Positions 31,695-41,528 are shown, counted from the first letter of the stretch. The stretch is DNA of 64,000 bases from Gemmatimonadota bacterium (GCA_003222035.1 QHUS01000051.1:4526-68525); one strand, 5' to 3'. Notes: generated from the letters alone by a model not told the origin. Made by a program: numbers and translations.

Positions 31695-32690
31695 ATGATC
31701 CGCCTCTTCGCCAACGCCAATTACGATTTCATCCGGTGGCGCCGGTGGGCCTATGGGCTCACCGCCGCCATCATCCTCCCCGGCTTCTCCCTGTTCCTGG
31801 TCCGCGGGCTGAACTACTCGATCGAGTTCACGGGCGGCACGCTGATTCAGGTGCACACGCCCGCGCCCGTCGGCTCGGAGCGCCTGCGTCACGCGCTCGA
31901 TGCGGCGGGGATCCGCGACGCCGAGATCCAGCAATTCGGGGCGCCCAACGAATTCGTGATTCGCGCGCGCGTCGGGACGGAAAGCACCGAGGGCTCGACG
32001 GAAGCGACCGCCGCGGCCGTGGATTCGGCACTGGCGCGCGAACTCGGTCTGGCGCCGGAGCATTACAACATCGTCCGAACCGAGGCGGTCGGGCCGAAGG
32101 TCGGGCGCGAGCTCCAGGGGAAGGCATTTCTGGCGATCTTCTGCTCGTTCATCGTCACGCTGATCTATCTCGCGTTCCGCTTCGAGTGGCGGTTCGGGCT
32201 CGCGGCGGTCCTCGCAACGTTTCACGACATCCTCACCACGATCGCGTTCATTCGCTATCTCGACCTCGAGGTGAGCCTCGTGGTGGTCGGCGCGGTGCTC
32301 ACGATGGTCGGCTACTCGTTGAACGACACGATCATCATTTTCGACCGCGTGCGGGAAAACCTGCGGAAGTTCCGCCGCCAGAACCTGTACGAGATCCTGA
32401 ACCTGTCGATCAACGAGACCCTGCCACGCTCGGTGCTGACGCACGGCACCACGATGGCGACCACCATCGCGCTCGTGCTCTTGGCGGGCGAGGTGCTGCG
32501 CCCGTTTGCGCTGGTGATGACCTTCGCGATTTTCACCGGGACGTTCTCGTCGATCTATATCGCCGCGCCGCTCCTGATGGCCATCGAAAAGCGCTGGCCC
32601 GGCGAGGACGCACGCGGCGCCCGCGTCTTCCGCGGGATGGAGTCGGTCGCGCCCGAGCCCCGTCCGCGGCAGCCGCAACCCACGCGGTAA
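31695..32690 (+). CDS. secF: Protein translocase subunit SecF
   Basis: LNYSIEFTGGTLIQV; EAVGPKVGRELQGKAFLA; MVGYSLNDTIIIFDRVREN. Confidence 0.96.
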   Translation: MIRLFANANYDFIRWRRWAYGLTAAIILPGFSLFLVRGLNYSIEFTGGTLIQVHTPAPVGSERLRHALDAAGIRDAEIQQFGAPNEFVIRARVGTESTEGSTEATAAAVDSALARELGLAPEHYNIVRTEAVGPKVGRELQGKAFLAIFCSFIVTLIYLAFRFEWRFGLAAVLATFHDILTTIAFIRYLDLEVSLVVVGAVLTMVGYSLNDTIIIFDRVRENLRKFRRQNLYEILNLSINETLPRSVLTHGTTMATTIALVLLAGEVLRPFALVMTFAIFTGTFSSIYIAAPLLMAIEKRWPGEDARGARVFRGMESVAPEPRPRQPQPTR

Positions 32691-32702
32691 CCGGGGCGCA
32701 GC

Positions 32703-33485
32703 GTGCTGCGCCCGGGCCTGGTCGACGCGCATTGCCATCTCGGCGACGCGGCGTTCGATCCCGACCGCGACGCCGTGCTCGGCCGGGCGCGCGACGCCGG
32801 CATCGAGCACGTCGTGGTGATCGGCGGGACCCTGGCGGAAAGCGAGCGGGCCGTCGCGCTCGCCCGCGCTTACCCCGGCCTCTCCGCCACGGTCGGAATC
32901 CACCCCCACGACGCCCGGCAGTGGTCCGCCGCCGCCGGCGCCCGCCTGAGAGACCTGCTCGGCCTACCCGAAGTGGTGGCTGTCGGCGAAACGGGTCTGG
33001 ATTACCATTACGACCACTCGCCCCGCGAGGCGCAGCGCCGGGCCTTCGAGGCGCAGCTGGCGCTCGGGGCCGAGCTCCGGAAGCCCGTCGTGGTCCACGC
33101 GCGCGAAGCGGACGTGGACATGGCGGCGGCGCTCGCCGGCTCGGCAGCGACCGTGATCCTCCATTCGTTCAGCTCGGGAACGGGGGTATTCGACGCGGGG
33201 ATGGCGATCGGAGCGTACTTTTCTTTTTCCGGTATGATCACGTTCCAGCGTTGGAGCGCGGCTGTGCCACTAACCGCCTACCCGCCTGACCGTCTCTTGG
33301 TCGAGACCGACGGCCCGTATCTTGCTCCCGTCCCGCACCGTGGCAAGCGGAACGAGCCGGCCTACGTGCGCGCCGTAGCCGAGGGAGTGGCGCGGGCGCG
33401 CGGGGACACGATGGAGTTCGTAGGACAACGGACGACGGAGAACGCGCGCCGAGTCTTCGGGACGCGGCTCGGCACGACCCTCTAG
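32703..33485 (+). CDS. tatD: TatD family hydrolase
   Basis: VDAHCHLGDAAF; VGETGLDYHYDHSPREAQRRAFEAQL; LLVETDGPYLAPVPHRGKRNEPA. Confidence 0.93.
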   Translation: MLRPGLVDAHCHLGDAAFDPDRDAVLGRARDAGIEHVVVIGGTLAESERAVALARAYPGLSATVGIHPHDARQWSAAAGARLRDLLGLPEVVAVGETGLDYHYDHSPREAQRRAFEAQLALGAELRKPVVVHAREADVDMAAALAGSAATVILHSFSSGTGVFDAGMAIGAYFSFSGMITFQRWSAAVPLTAYPPDRLLVETDGPYLAPVPHRGKRNEPAYVRAVAEGVARARGDTMEFVGQRTTENARRVFGTRLGTTL

Positions 33486-33496
33486 CACGAGAGCGT

Positions 33497-35179
33497 GTGA
33501 CCACCACGGCCAAAATACCCACCGACATCGCCATCGCCCAGGCGGCGCGGCTGCGCCCGGTAGCGGACATCGCAGCGGAGCTGGGACTCGACGACGACGA
33601 GATCGAGCTGTACGGCAAGTACAAGGCGAAGGTGCGGCTTGGCGCGCTGACGCGTCGCAAGCCGAGAGGCCGCCTGGTGCTGGTGACCGGAATCAATCCG
33701 ACGCCGGCGGGCGAGGGCAAGTCGACGGTCACGGTCGGCGTGACGCAGGCGCTGCGCAAGATCGGCCAGAACGCCGCGCTCTGCATCCGCGAGCCGTCGC
33801 TCGGACCCGTGTTCGGGGTGAAAGGCGGCGCGGCGGGCGGCGGCTACGCGCAGGTCGTCCCCATGGAGGACATCAACCTCCACTTCACGGGCGACTTCCA
33901 CGCCATTGCGAGCGCGCACAACCTTCTGTCGGCGATGCTCGATTCCCACCTGCACCACGGCAACGCGCTCCGCCTCGACACCCGCCGCATCACGTGGCCC
34001 CGCACCATCGACATGAACGACCGCGCGCTGCGCAGCATCATCGTGGGCCTCGGCGGCCTGAACGGCGGACCGGCGCGCGAGGAGCGCTTCGTCATCATCC
34101 CGGGCTCCGAGATCATGGCGATCATGGCGCTCGCCACGGGAACGGAGGACCTCGAGCACCGCCTCGCGCGCATCATCGTCGGGCTCACACCCGACAAGAA
34201 GCCGGTGCGCGCGAGCGATCTGAAAGCGCAGGGCGCGATGACGCTCCTGCTCAAGGACGCGATCAATCCCAACCTCGTGCAGACGCTCGAGGGCGGGCCG
34301 GCGTTCATTCACTGCGGGCCGTTCGGCAACATCGCCCACGGCTGCAACTCGGTCGTGGCCACCAAGCTTGCGCTCACGTTGTGCGACGTGGTGCTCACGG
34401 AGGCGGGATTCGGCGCCGACCTCGGAGCGGAGAAGTTCTTCGACATCAAATGCCGGATGGCGGGCCTGAACCCCGAAGCCGCGATCGTGGTCGCCACCGT
34501 GCGCGCGCTCAAGATGCATGGGGGCGTGCCCAAGGATCGTCTCGGTGCGGCTGACCCCGCTGCGGTGCAGCGGGGTGCGGCGAACCTCCGCCGCCACATC
34601 CGGAATGTGAAGAAGTTCGGCGTGCCGGTGGTGGTCGCGCTGAATCGGTTCCTCACCGACACCGACGCGGAGCTCGACGCGGTCCGCACCGAATGCGCGG
34701 CTGAGGGCGTGGGCGTCGAGTTGTGCGAGGTATGGGAGAAGGGCGGGGAAGGCGGCGTGGCCGTGGGGGAGGCGGTGCTCAAGCTGCTGGAGGGCCGCAC
34801 CGCCAGTTTCAAGCCATTGTACGACGCGAAGCGCCCGATCCGCGAAAAGATCGAGACGATCGCAAAGGAGATCTACGGCGCCGGGGGCGTGGCCTTCGCC
34901 CCCGCGGCGGAGCGGGCCCTCGAGCAGCTGACCGCCCTGGGCCTGGGTGAGACGCCCGTCTGTATGGCGAAGACGCAGTACTCGTTCTCGGACGATGCGA
35001 CCAAGCTCGGCGCGCCGAGCGGCTTCACCCTGCAGGTGCGCGACATTCTTCCGTCGGCGGGCGCAGGATTCGTGGTCGCGCTCGCGGGCGACATCATGAC
35101 CATGCCGGGGCTCTCGAAGACGCCTGCGGCGGAAAAGATCCGGGTACACCCGGATGGCACGATCGAGGGACTCTTTTGA
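33497..35179 (+). CDS. fhs: Formate-tetrahydrofolate ligase
   Basis: ITPTPAGEGKST-type P-loop (INPTPAGEGKSTVTVGV); EPSLGPVFGVKGGAAGGGYAQVVPMEDINLHFTGDFHAI. Confidence 0.96.
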   Translation: MTTTAKIPTDIAIAQAARLRPVADIAAELGLDDDEIELYGKYKAKVRLGALTRRKPRGRLVLVTGINPTPAGEGKSTVTVGVTQALRKIGQNAALCIREPSLGPVFGVKGGAAGGGYAQVVPMEDINLHFTGDFHAIASAHNLLSAMLDSHLHHGNALRLDTRRITWPRTIDMNDRALRSIIVGLGGLNGGPAREERFVIIPGSEIMAIMALATGTEDLEHRLARIIVGLTPDKKPVRASDLKAQGAMTLLLKDAINPNLVQTLEGGPAFIHCGPFGNIAHGCNSVVATKLALTLCDVVLTEAGFGADLGAEKFFDIKCRMAGLNPEAAIVVATVRALKMHGGVPKDRLGAADPAAVQRGAANLRRHIRNVKKFGVPVVVALNRFLTDTDAELDAVRTECAAEGVGVELCEVWEKGGEGGVAVGEAVLKLLEGRTASFKPLYDAKRPIREKIETIAKEIYGAGGVAFAPAAERALEQLTALGLGETPVCMAKTQYSFSDDATKLGAPSGFTLQVRDILPSAGAGFVVALAGDIMTMPGLSKTPAAEKIRVHPDGTIEGLF

Positions 35180-35571
35180 TGGCATCCAAGAGCATGGACA
35201 TCGTGGTCGCCGACGGGGCGCCCAAGGCGATCGGGCCCTACAGCCAGGCGGTGGTAGTGGAAGGGATGGTGTACACCGCGGGGCAGATTCCCCTCGACCC
35301 CAAGACGGGAGGGATCGTCGGGAAGACCACGGCGGAGCAGGCGGAGCAAGTGTTCAAGAACCTCACGGCCATCCTCAAGGCGGCCGGCTCGGGACTCGAC
35401 CGGATCGTGAAGACCAACGTGTACCTCGTGGACATGGCCGATTTTCCCGCGTTGAACGAGGTGTACGCGAAGCACTTCCCGAGCCACAAGCCGGCGCGGT
35501 CCACGATCCAGGCGGTCGCCCTCCCCAAGGCGGTGCGAGTGGAAATCGACGCGATCGCGAGGGTGGGATGA
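35179..35571 (+). CDS. ridA: RidA family protein
   Basis: DGAPKAIGPYSQAVVVEGMVYTAGQIPLDPKTGGIV; PARSTIQAVALPKAVRVEIDAIA. Confidence 0.93.
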   Translation: MASKSMDIVVADGAPKAIGPYSQAVVVEGMVYTAGQIPLDPKTGGIVGKTTAEQAEQVFKNLTAILKAAGSGLDRIVKTNVYLVDMADFPALNEVYAKHFPSHKPARSTIQAVALPKAVRVEIDAIARVG

Positions 35572-36971
35572 AAAGTCCGGCTCCGCTTCTGAGCGTGCTG
35601 CTGGGCGTAGCGCTGCCGCTGTGTGGCGCGGCCCAGGACGGCATGTCCGCCGCTGACCGCGCGCTCGCGCACGACATCTTCCGCGAGCTGGTCGAGATCA
35701 ACACCACCGATTCACTGGGCAATACGCCGCGCGCCGCGCGCGCCATGGCCCAGCGCCTCGTGACCGCGGGGTTCCCCGCCGCGGACGTGCGCGTGTTGAT
35801 CGGTCCCGATCCGCAGCACGGCAACCTGGTCGCCCGCTACCGCGGCACGGGGACGGCGGGGAAGCCGATCATCGTGTTCGCGCACCTGGACGTAGTGCCC
35901 GCCCGGCGGGCGGACTGGTCGGTCGATCCGTTCACCTTCCTCGAGAAGGACGGCTATTTCTACGGCCGCGGCACGACGGACAACAAGGCGGGGGATGCGA
36001 CGCTGGTCGCGGATTTCATCCGGCTGCGCCGCGCGGGGTTCAGGCCGCGGCGCGACCTGATTCTGGTGCTCACTGGAGACGAGGAGACCGCCGGCAGCTG
36101 CATGACGTGGCTCGTCACCAAGCATCGCGAACTGATTGATGCGGAGTTCGCCCTCAATACAGACGCGGGGGGCGGGGTGCTCCGCGACGGGCGAAAGGTC
36201 GCGTTCGCGGTCCAGGCGAGCGAAAAGGTCTACGCGACGTACATCCTCGAGGCGACCGACAAGGGCGGGCACAGCTCACTGCCGCGCCCCGCGGACAATC
36301 CCCTGTACCGGCTCGCGCCCGTGCTCGAACGGCTGGCGCAGTACCAGTTTCCGGTCAAGCTGAACGAAGTGTCCCGGGCATTCTTCGAGCGGTCCGCGAC
36401 CGTTGAAAGCGGCTCTCTTGCCGAGGACATGCGCGGCGTGCTGAAAGACCCGCCCGACAGCGCCGCGGTCGCGCACCTCGGGACCGTGCCGTACTACAAC
36501 TCCAAGCTGCGCACCACCTGCACCGCCACCATGATGGCTGCCGGGCACGCCGAGAACGCATTGCCGCAGTCCGCACGGCTGACGGTGAATTGCCGCATCC
36601 TGCCGGGGGAGCCCGCGTCGGAGGTCGAGGCGACGTTGCGTCGTCTGGCGGGCGACGACCGGATCGCGATCCGCGCGATCTACACGCCCATCCCGAGTCC
36701 CCCGTCCCCGCTGACGCCGGCGATCATGGACCCGATCGAGCGTCTGGTGGGGGAGCAGTTTCCCAACGTACCGGTCGTGCCGGTCATGGAGGCGGGCGCG
36801 ACCGACGGCTTGTTCCTCCGTAACGCCGGCATTCCCGCCTACGGCGTCTCGGCGGTCTTCGAGGAGCAAAACGACGTACGTGCCCACGGCCGCGACGAGC
36901 GCGTAGGTGTGCAGAGCTTCTACGACGCGGTGGAGTTCTGGTATCGAATGATGCGCGCCTTCGCAGGTTGA
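35568..36971 (+). CDS. M20 family metallopeptidase, secreted
   Basis: Signal peptide; VFAHLDVVPA; GRGTTDNKAGDATLVADFI; LTGDEETAG; NTDAGGG. Confidence 0.88.
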   Translation: MKSPAPLLSVLLGVALPLCGAAQDGMSAADRALAHDIFRELVEINTTDSLGNTPRAARAMAQRLVTAGFPAADVRVLIGPDPQHGNLVARYRGTGTAGKPIIVFAHLDVVPARRADWSVDPFTFLEKDGYFYGRGTTDNKAGDATLVADFIRLRRAGFRPRRDLILVLTGDEETAGSCMTWLVTKHRELIDAEFALNTDAGGGVLRDGRKVAFAVQASEKVYATYILEATDKGGHSSLPRPADNPLYRLAPVLERLAQYQFPVKLNEVSRAFFERSATVESGSLAEDMRGVLKDPPDSAAVAHLGTVPYYNSKLRTTCTATMMAAGHAENALPQSARLTVNCRILPGEPASEVEATLRRLAGDDRIAIRAIYTPIPSPPSPLTPAIMDPIERLVGEQFPNVPVVPVMEAGATDGLFLRNAGIPAYGVSAVFEEQNDVRAHGRDERVGVQSFYDAVEFWYRMMRAFAG

Positions 36972-36996
36972 CGTCGCGCTGGAAGGGCGGTATCTC
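36968..36996 (+). promoter_or_regulatory. Putative promoter upstream of gene at 37029
   Basis: TTGACG-N17-TATCTC. Confidence 0.4.
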
Positions 36997-37028
36997 AGGA
37001 TGACAGAGGTCGGGCGCCGGGGACACGG

Positions 37029-38363
37029 ATGACGCAACGCATGTCGGACGGGGGCCAGAGCAGGGTCGCACGATTCCGCGTCCCTGGAGGTACCCCATCG
37101 ATGGTGGCCCCCCCCTCCCCCTCCCCCTCCCCCGCGCCCGAAGCCGAGCGGGAGCTGGACGAGCCCCTATACGAGGACCGCCCGATACCGTTGGCGACCT
37201 CGGTCCTGTGGCGGCCCGCCGGCGCCGAGCCGCGCCAAGAGCCTGGTCCGCTGCCGATCTTCATCGCGCAGCGCGTGCTGCTCGCCTTGACCGAGCACGG
37301 CGCGGCCGCGCCGCACCCCTGCTTCGGACTCCTCACCGGCAACGTGTTCCGCTCTCCTGAGACCGCCGCTCCCTATCTGCTCATCGACTCGACGATTCGA
37401 CTGCCCGCCGCCCCGGGGGCCGGAGCGCATCCCAAGGCGGTCCTGCTCGACGGTTGGGTCGTGGCACAGGGCGTCGTGCAGAGGACCGGCGATCAGGTAG
37501 TGGGCTGGTACCGGGCGGGGGCAGGAAGCCACGGCCTAGCCGACGTGGGGCTCACGCCCGCGGAGGCGGAGACGCATGCGGCGATGTTCGCTCAGCCCTG
37601 GCAGGTGGCGATCACCGTGCACGCGGGCGAGGATGACGCCCGGAACGGGGCCGTGGTCCGCCGCACGGCCAACGAGGCATGGCCGCATCAGTGCCTGGCG
37701 TTCTACGAGGTCGTTGACACCGCGGCGCTCGGCTCGGACGACGCCAGGCAATCCTCCCTGCAGTGGACGAACTACCGTGCCGAGGAAACCGCACTCGTAC
37801 CCGTGGAGCCGCCACCGGCGCCGATGACGCCCGCGCTGCCAGCGCCACCTGCCCGACAAACGCCTCTTACGGGGGCGGCGCCGGAACGTGTGCCGCTGAG
37901 CGTGTTGCTGCCCGAGCAGTTTGCCGATGGCGACTCGAGGATCGACCGGTTCCGGTCCGGGGGCCGTGTTGCCGCGTATGGCGCCGTGGGGGTGCTCGCG
38001 GCAGTCGGGCTGTTTCGGTTGTACGGAGCGATCGCGTCTCCCACGACCCGAGGGGCGTCATCGGGCGCGCCCGCAGTCGCAGCGACGCCACAAGAACAGG
38101 TGGATCGGGCGGCCGATACGCTTTCGCTTGCGATCGCCGCATTCGACCTGCGCGCGCAGTTGTTCGGGAGCCGCCAGATGCAGTGCCCCGAGCTGGCGCA
38201 GGGGCTGGTCGTGGTCGAAGATCGCTGGACGGCGTACAACCGCGCCCGCCAGAACGCTGGTGTGACGCTCGATTCGACCCACACCGTCCGCGATCGCTCG
38301 CTGTACGCCGATGCCGATAACGTGGAACGGCGATTCGAGCGCTCCGGCTGCCGGCGACCGTGA
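37029..38363 (+). CDS. Hypothetical protein with degenerate MPN/JAB-like domain, Pro-rich linker and TM helix
   Basis: CFGLLTGNVF...VVGWYRAGAGSHGLADVGLTPAEAETHAAMFAQPWQVAITVHAGED resembles MPN (VGWYHSHPG...S..D) without HxH; TM at VAAYGAVGVLAAVGLFRLYGAI. Confidence 0.5.
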   Translation: MTQRMSDGGQSRVARFRVPGGTPSMVAPPSPSPSPAPEAERELDEPLYEDRPIPLATSVLWRPAGAEPRQEPGPLPIFIAQRVLLALTEHGAAAPHPCFGLLTGNVFRSPETAAPYLLIDSTIRLPAAPGAGAHPKAVLLDGWVVAQGVVQRTGDQVVGWYRAGAGSHGLADVGLTPAEAETHAAMFAQPWQVAITVHAGEDDARNGAVVRRTANEAWPHQCLAFYEVVDTAALGSDDARQSSLQWTNYRAEETALVPVEPPPAPMTPALPAPPARQTPLTGAAPERVPLSVLLPEQFADGDSRIDRFRSGGRVAAYGAVGVLAAVGLFRLYGAIASPTTRGASSGAPAVAATPQEQVDRAADTLSLAIAAFDLRAQLFGSRQMQCPELAQGLVVVEDRWTAYNRARQNAGVTLDSTHTVRDRSLYADADNVERRFERSGCRRP

Positions 38364-39886
38364 CGATCATGCCTGGGTCACGCTCGCGCGCTGCTGCCCT
38401 CGTCGTCGCCCTCGTGAGCGTCGTCTCGCCTCCGGCGGTTGGTCAAGGCGGAGGAACCCAACCGTTACGCAAGACTGATGTCATTCGTCTGCTCTCGAAC
38501 CCGTTGATCTCGCGGAGCGAGGTCGCGAGCCTGGTCCGGCGGAACTGCATCGCTTTCCGGCCCACGCCGCGCGATTGGGCGGACCTGCGTGAGTTCGGGG
38601 CCGACGCCGAGGTGCTCAACAGCATCGACGCATGTGCCAACCCGTCGACAGGATCCCGTCCCGCGCCCCAACTGCCGCTCACGGCCGCGTTGCTGCCGGC
38701 CCGCTTGAATGTGACCGCGGGCACGGACGCCGTGGCCCGAGTGCTGGTGAGGCGCGGCGAGCTGCCCCAGGTGGGCATACCGTTGGTGTTGCGCGGCAGC
38801 GCCGCCATTCCCGGAGGCCCGGCGCGCGACCCCCAGGCGTCTACCGACGCGAGCGGGGTCGCCGTGTTCCGCTTCCCCGTCGGGCGCTCACTTGCCATGT
38901 ACCGCCTCACCGTCGTCACGGGATCAGGCGCGTCGATGCCGGGCACACCGTCGCTCGACGTCGTGGTCGGTCCCGCTGCGCCTGCCGTCGTGACCGTGCA
39001 GCCCGGCCGGGTGGATCTGCGAGCCGGCGACCGGGGCCCCGCCTCGCTCCTCGTGACCGTGCGCGACTCGCTCGGGAACGTGGTCGCAGGCGAGGCGGTG
39101 GCGCTGCAACCGGACAGTCCAGACCTCGGGTTGACCGCCGACGCGCGCCCGACGGACTCCCTCGGTCGCGTGACGTTCGTGTTCGAGCGGTCGGCGGTGC
39201 GTCATGGGGGCAGACTGATCGTCCGGGTGCGCGGGCAGGTGCTGAGCACGGTGGACGTGCTTCGCACCGACGTGGTGGCGCCGGGCACGACGGGCTTCAC
39301 GTCGGGCGTCGGGCAGCACGGCATTGCCCGGACACGGCTGAGCGACCCGCTGGTGTTTCAGACTCGCTCGATCCTGGGCCGCCCTCTCGCGGGGAAACTC
39401 GTCACGTTCCGCGGCGTCAACGCCGACGTCACCCCTGACAGCGCGATCACGGATACGACCGGAACGGCCCGCGTGGAGGTGACCCTGGGCAAGCAAGCCG
39501 GCGCCGCCCTTGTGACGGCGACCGTGGACTCCCTGCAGCGACAGGCAACCCTCGTCGTGGAGCCCGCCGCTCCTATTGCCGTCGTCATCGAGCGGGACGG
39601 CACCCGCGTCGACGGCGGGAGCATGATGGTGCCGGCCGGGGCGACGTTCGTGGTACGGGTCTCCGCCCAGGACGCGTACGGCAACGCGGCCGCGACGCCG
39701 GACCTGGCGCGCCTCCTCGAGAAGACGCGCGGGCGGTTCAACCTCCAGTCCCAGCTCCTACGGATGATGGATGTCGTGCCCGATGCCGGCGGCGCGATGG
39801 TCACGTTCAAGCCACTTGGTACCGGTCAGGCCGATCTGTCGATCGCCGGGGTGACGGTCTCGGTGGCGATCGTCTCAGGTCGATAG
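38360..39886 (+). CDS. Secreted protein with bacterial Ig-like (Big_1-type) repeats
   Basis: Signal peptide; repeated invasin/Big-like patterns (AVARVLVRRGELPQVGIPLVL; LLVTVRDSLGNVVAGEAVAL; RVSAQDAYGNAAATPDLARL). Confidence 0.65.
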   Translation: MTIMPGSRSRAAALVVALVSVVSPPAVGQGGGTQPLRKTDVIRLLSNPLISRSEVASLVRRNCIAFRPTPRDWADLREFGADAEVLNSIDACANPSTGSRPAPQLPLTAALLPARLNVTAGTDAVARVLVRRGELPQVGIPLVLRGSAAIPGGPARDPQASTDASGVAVFRFPVGRSLAMYRLTVVTGSGASMPGTPSLDVVVGPAAPAVVTVQPGRVDLRAGDRGPASLLVTVRDSLGNVVAGEAVALQPDSPDLGLTADARPTDSLGRVTFVFERSAVRHGGRLIVRVRGQVLSTVDVLRTDVVAPGTTGFTSGVGQHGIARTRLSDPLVFQTRSILGRPLAGKLVTFRGVNADVTPDSAITDTTGTARVEVTLGKQAGAALVTATVDSLQRQATLVVEPAAPIAVVIERDGTRVDGGSMMVPAGATFVVRVSAQDAYGNAAATPDLARLLEKTRGRFNLQSQLLRMMDVVPDAGGAMVTFKPLGTGQADLSIAGVTVSVAIVSGR

Positions 39887-39897
39887 GCGACAGGCGC

Positions 39898-39991
39898 GGG
39901 GGCGGTTTCGGGCTGGTGCTCGGACTGGTCTTCAAAACCAGCTGGGGCTCGAATGAGCCTCGGTAGGTTCGATTCCTACACGCTCCCGCCA
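39898..39991 (+). tRNA. selC: tRNA-Sec (anticodon UCA)
   Basis: 6-bp D stem TCGGGC/GCTCGG with TGGT loop; CTGGT-CTTCAAA-ACCAG anticodon arm (UCA); long variable arm GGGCTC-GAAT-GAGCCT; T arm GTAGG-TTCGATT-CCTAC; acceptor ACGCTCCC + G + encoded CCA. Confidence 0.93.
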
Positions 39992-40466
39992 CCGCCCTAC
40001 CACGAGTCCTCCAGCACCTTCCAATCCGCGTCGGACTCGAGCGCGTAGTCCAGGAAAATGTCGCGTCCTTGCTACAGCGATGCGACGACGGCGCTGCAGT
40101 CCGTCGACCAACGTCCCGGACCAGCTTGCTGGACGTGTGGCACCACCCTTGCACTAGAGATTGTCGGCTCGTGGGGAGTGGCCGCACCCCCGTCTTCGCT
40201 CGGCTATCAGGAACGAGGAACGGATTGCGGGTCCCCGGTCACTCCCCGCGGCGCCGCCACGCTTCTCAATCCGCTCTCCCTCAAGTACTTCCAACACTTG
40301 CCGATCCGCGGCGCCTTCAGTCCGGGCGACGGCGCGCGCCAGTTGCCCCGTGATGACCGGAAGAAGATGACCTCCTGGGGCCGAGGCAATGGGGCAGTGG
40401 GGTGCGTCGCCAAAAGTGCCGTCACCCTGTATGTTGTGCCCACCCCTCCGACCTTGGAGCCCGGCA

Positions 40467-41528
40467 ATGCGGGCGGTTCTCCTCCTCGCCGTGTTCGTCT
40501 TCGGCCGCCCGTCAGCGACGGACCCGGGCCCCGAGTCTCTGCCGCACGCGACCGTCCTCGTGGACTCAGACGGGCGCCGGATCGTGATCGAGCTCCCGGC
40601 CGTGGACTTGCCGGCCGCCAGCCCCGGTGGCGAAGCGATGGTCGGGATACCCCTGTGCCAGGTCATCGTCCCGCTGGATGCGTCGCTTCATCAGTCGCAC
40701 GTCGAGCTGGTGGACTACGCCGGGCGTGAATTGCCGCAGCACCTGTTGCATCACTTTAACCTCACCGACCCGGACCGCCGGGAGCTCTTCGTCCCCATCG
40801 GGCTCCACCTGCTCGCCGCGAGCAAGGAGACCCCAGCCATCAGCGTCCCGCGCCTGTTGTTCGGCCTGCCGCTCGAGCGCGGCCAGCGGCTGATTGCCGG
40901 CGCCATGATCGCCAACACGTCGACCGTGGCATTTCGGGGCGTGCGCGTGCGCCTGGTGCTCGGCTACGTGCCCGGTGGCCGGCCCTGGCCCTTGTACCGG
41001 ACCTATCCCTGGGCCATGGACGTCCAGTATCCCCTCGGCCGACCGCCGACCGGGAGCAAGGCGTTCGATCTCGCGCCGGGCCGCACGGAGCGCTACTGGG
41101 AAGCCAGCCCGGCAATCCCAGGCACGATCCTCGGCCTGGGGGGCCACCTCCACGATTACGGCGTGAGCCTCGAGCTCAAGGACATGACGACGGGGACCGT
41201 CTTGTGGCGCGGAACGCCCGTGACCGACGGCCAAGGGCACGTCGTCTCATTCCCCCTGGCCCGCTTCTACAGCTGGCGCGGGTTAGGCGTGCACGTCATT
41301 CCCGCGCACCGCTACCGCCTGACGGTCGTCTACGACAACCCCACCGGTCGTACGATCGCCGATGGCGGCATGGGCGCGGTGGCCGGCCTGTTCGTGCCGG
41401 ACTGGGGAGCGGAGTGGCCCGCCGTGGACCCGAGCGACACGCTGTACCAGCGGGACCTGGCGGCCACGATTCTGGCGGGGAAGGGACAGATGATGGGGCA
41501 TATGATGGGCCACCACGCGGATCCCTAG
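40467..41528 (+). CDS. Secreted hypothetical protein, SURNod19-like, with Met/His-rich C-terminus
   Basis: Signal peptide MRAVLLLAVFVFG; LGGHLHDYGVSLEL; C-terminal GQMMGHMMGHHADP. Confidence 0.55.
   Translation: MRAVLLLAVFVFGRPSATDPGPESLPHATVLVDSDGRRIVIELPAVDLPAASPGGEAMVGIPLCQVIVPLDASLHQSHVELVDYAGRELPQHLLHHFNLTDPDRRELFVPIGLHLLAASKETPAISVPRLLFGLPLERGQRLIAGAMIANTSTVAFRGVRVRLVLGYVPGGRPWPLYRTYPWAMDVQYPLGRPPTGSKAFDLAPGRTERYWEASPAIPGTILGLGGHLHDYGVSLELKDMTTGTVLWRGTPVTDGQGHVVSFPLARFYSWRGLGVHVIPAHRYRLTVVYDNPTGRTIADGGMGAVAGLFVPDWGAEWPAVDPSDTLYQRDLAATILAGKGQMMGHMMGHHADP

Noticed and set aside
40154-40666. 170-aa minus-strand ORF downstream of tRNA-Sec
   Set aside because: Composition and overlap with the secreted-protein gene do not support coding; no recognisable motif.
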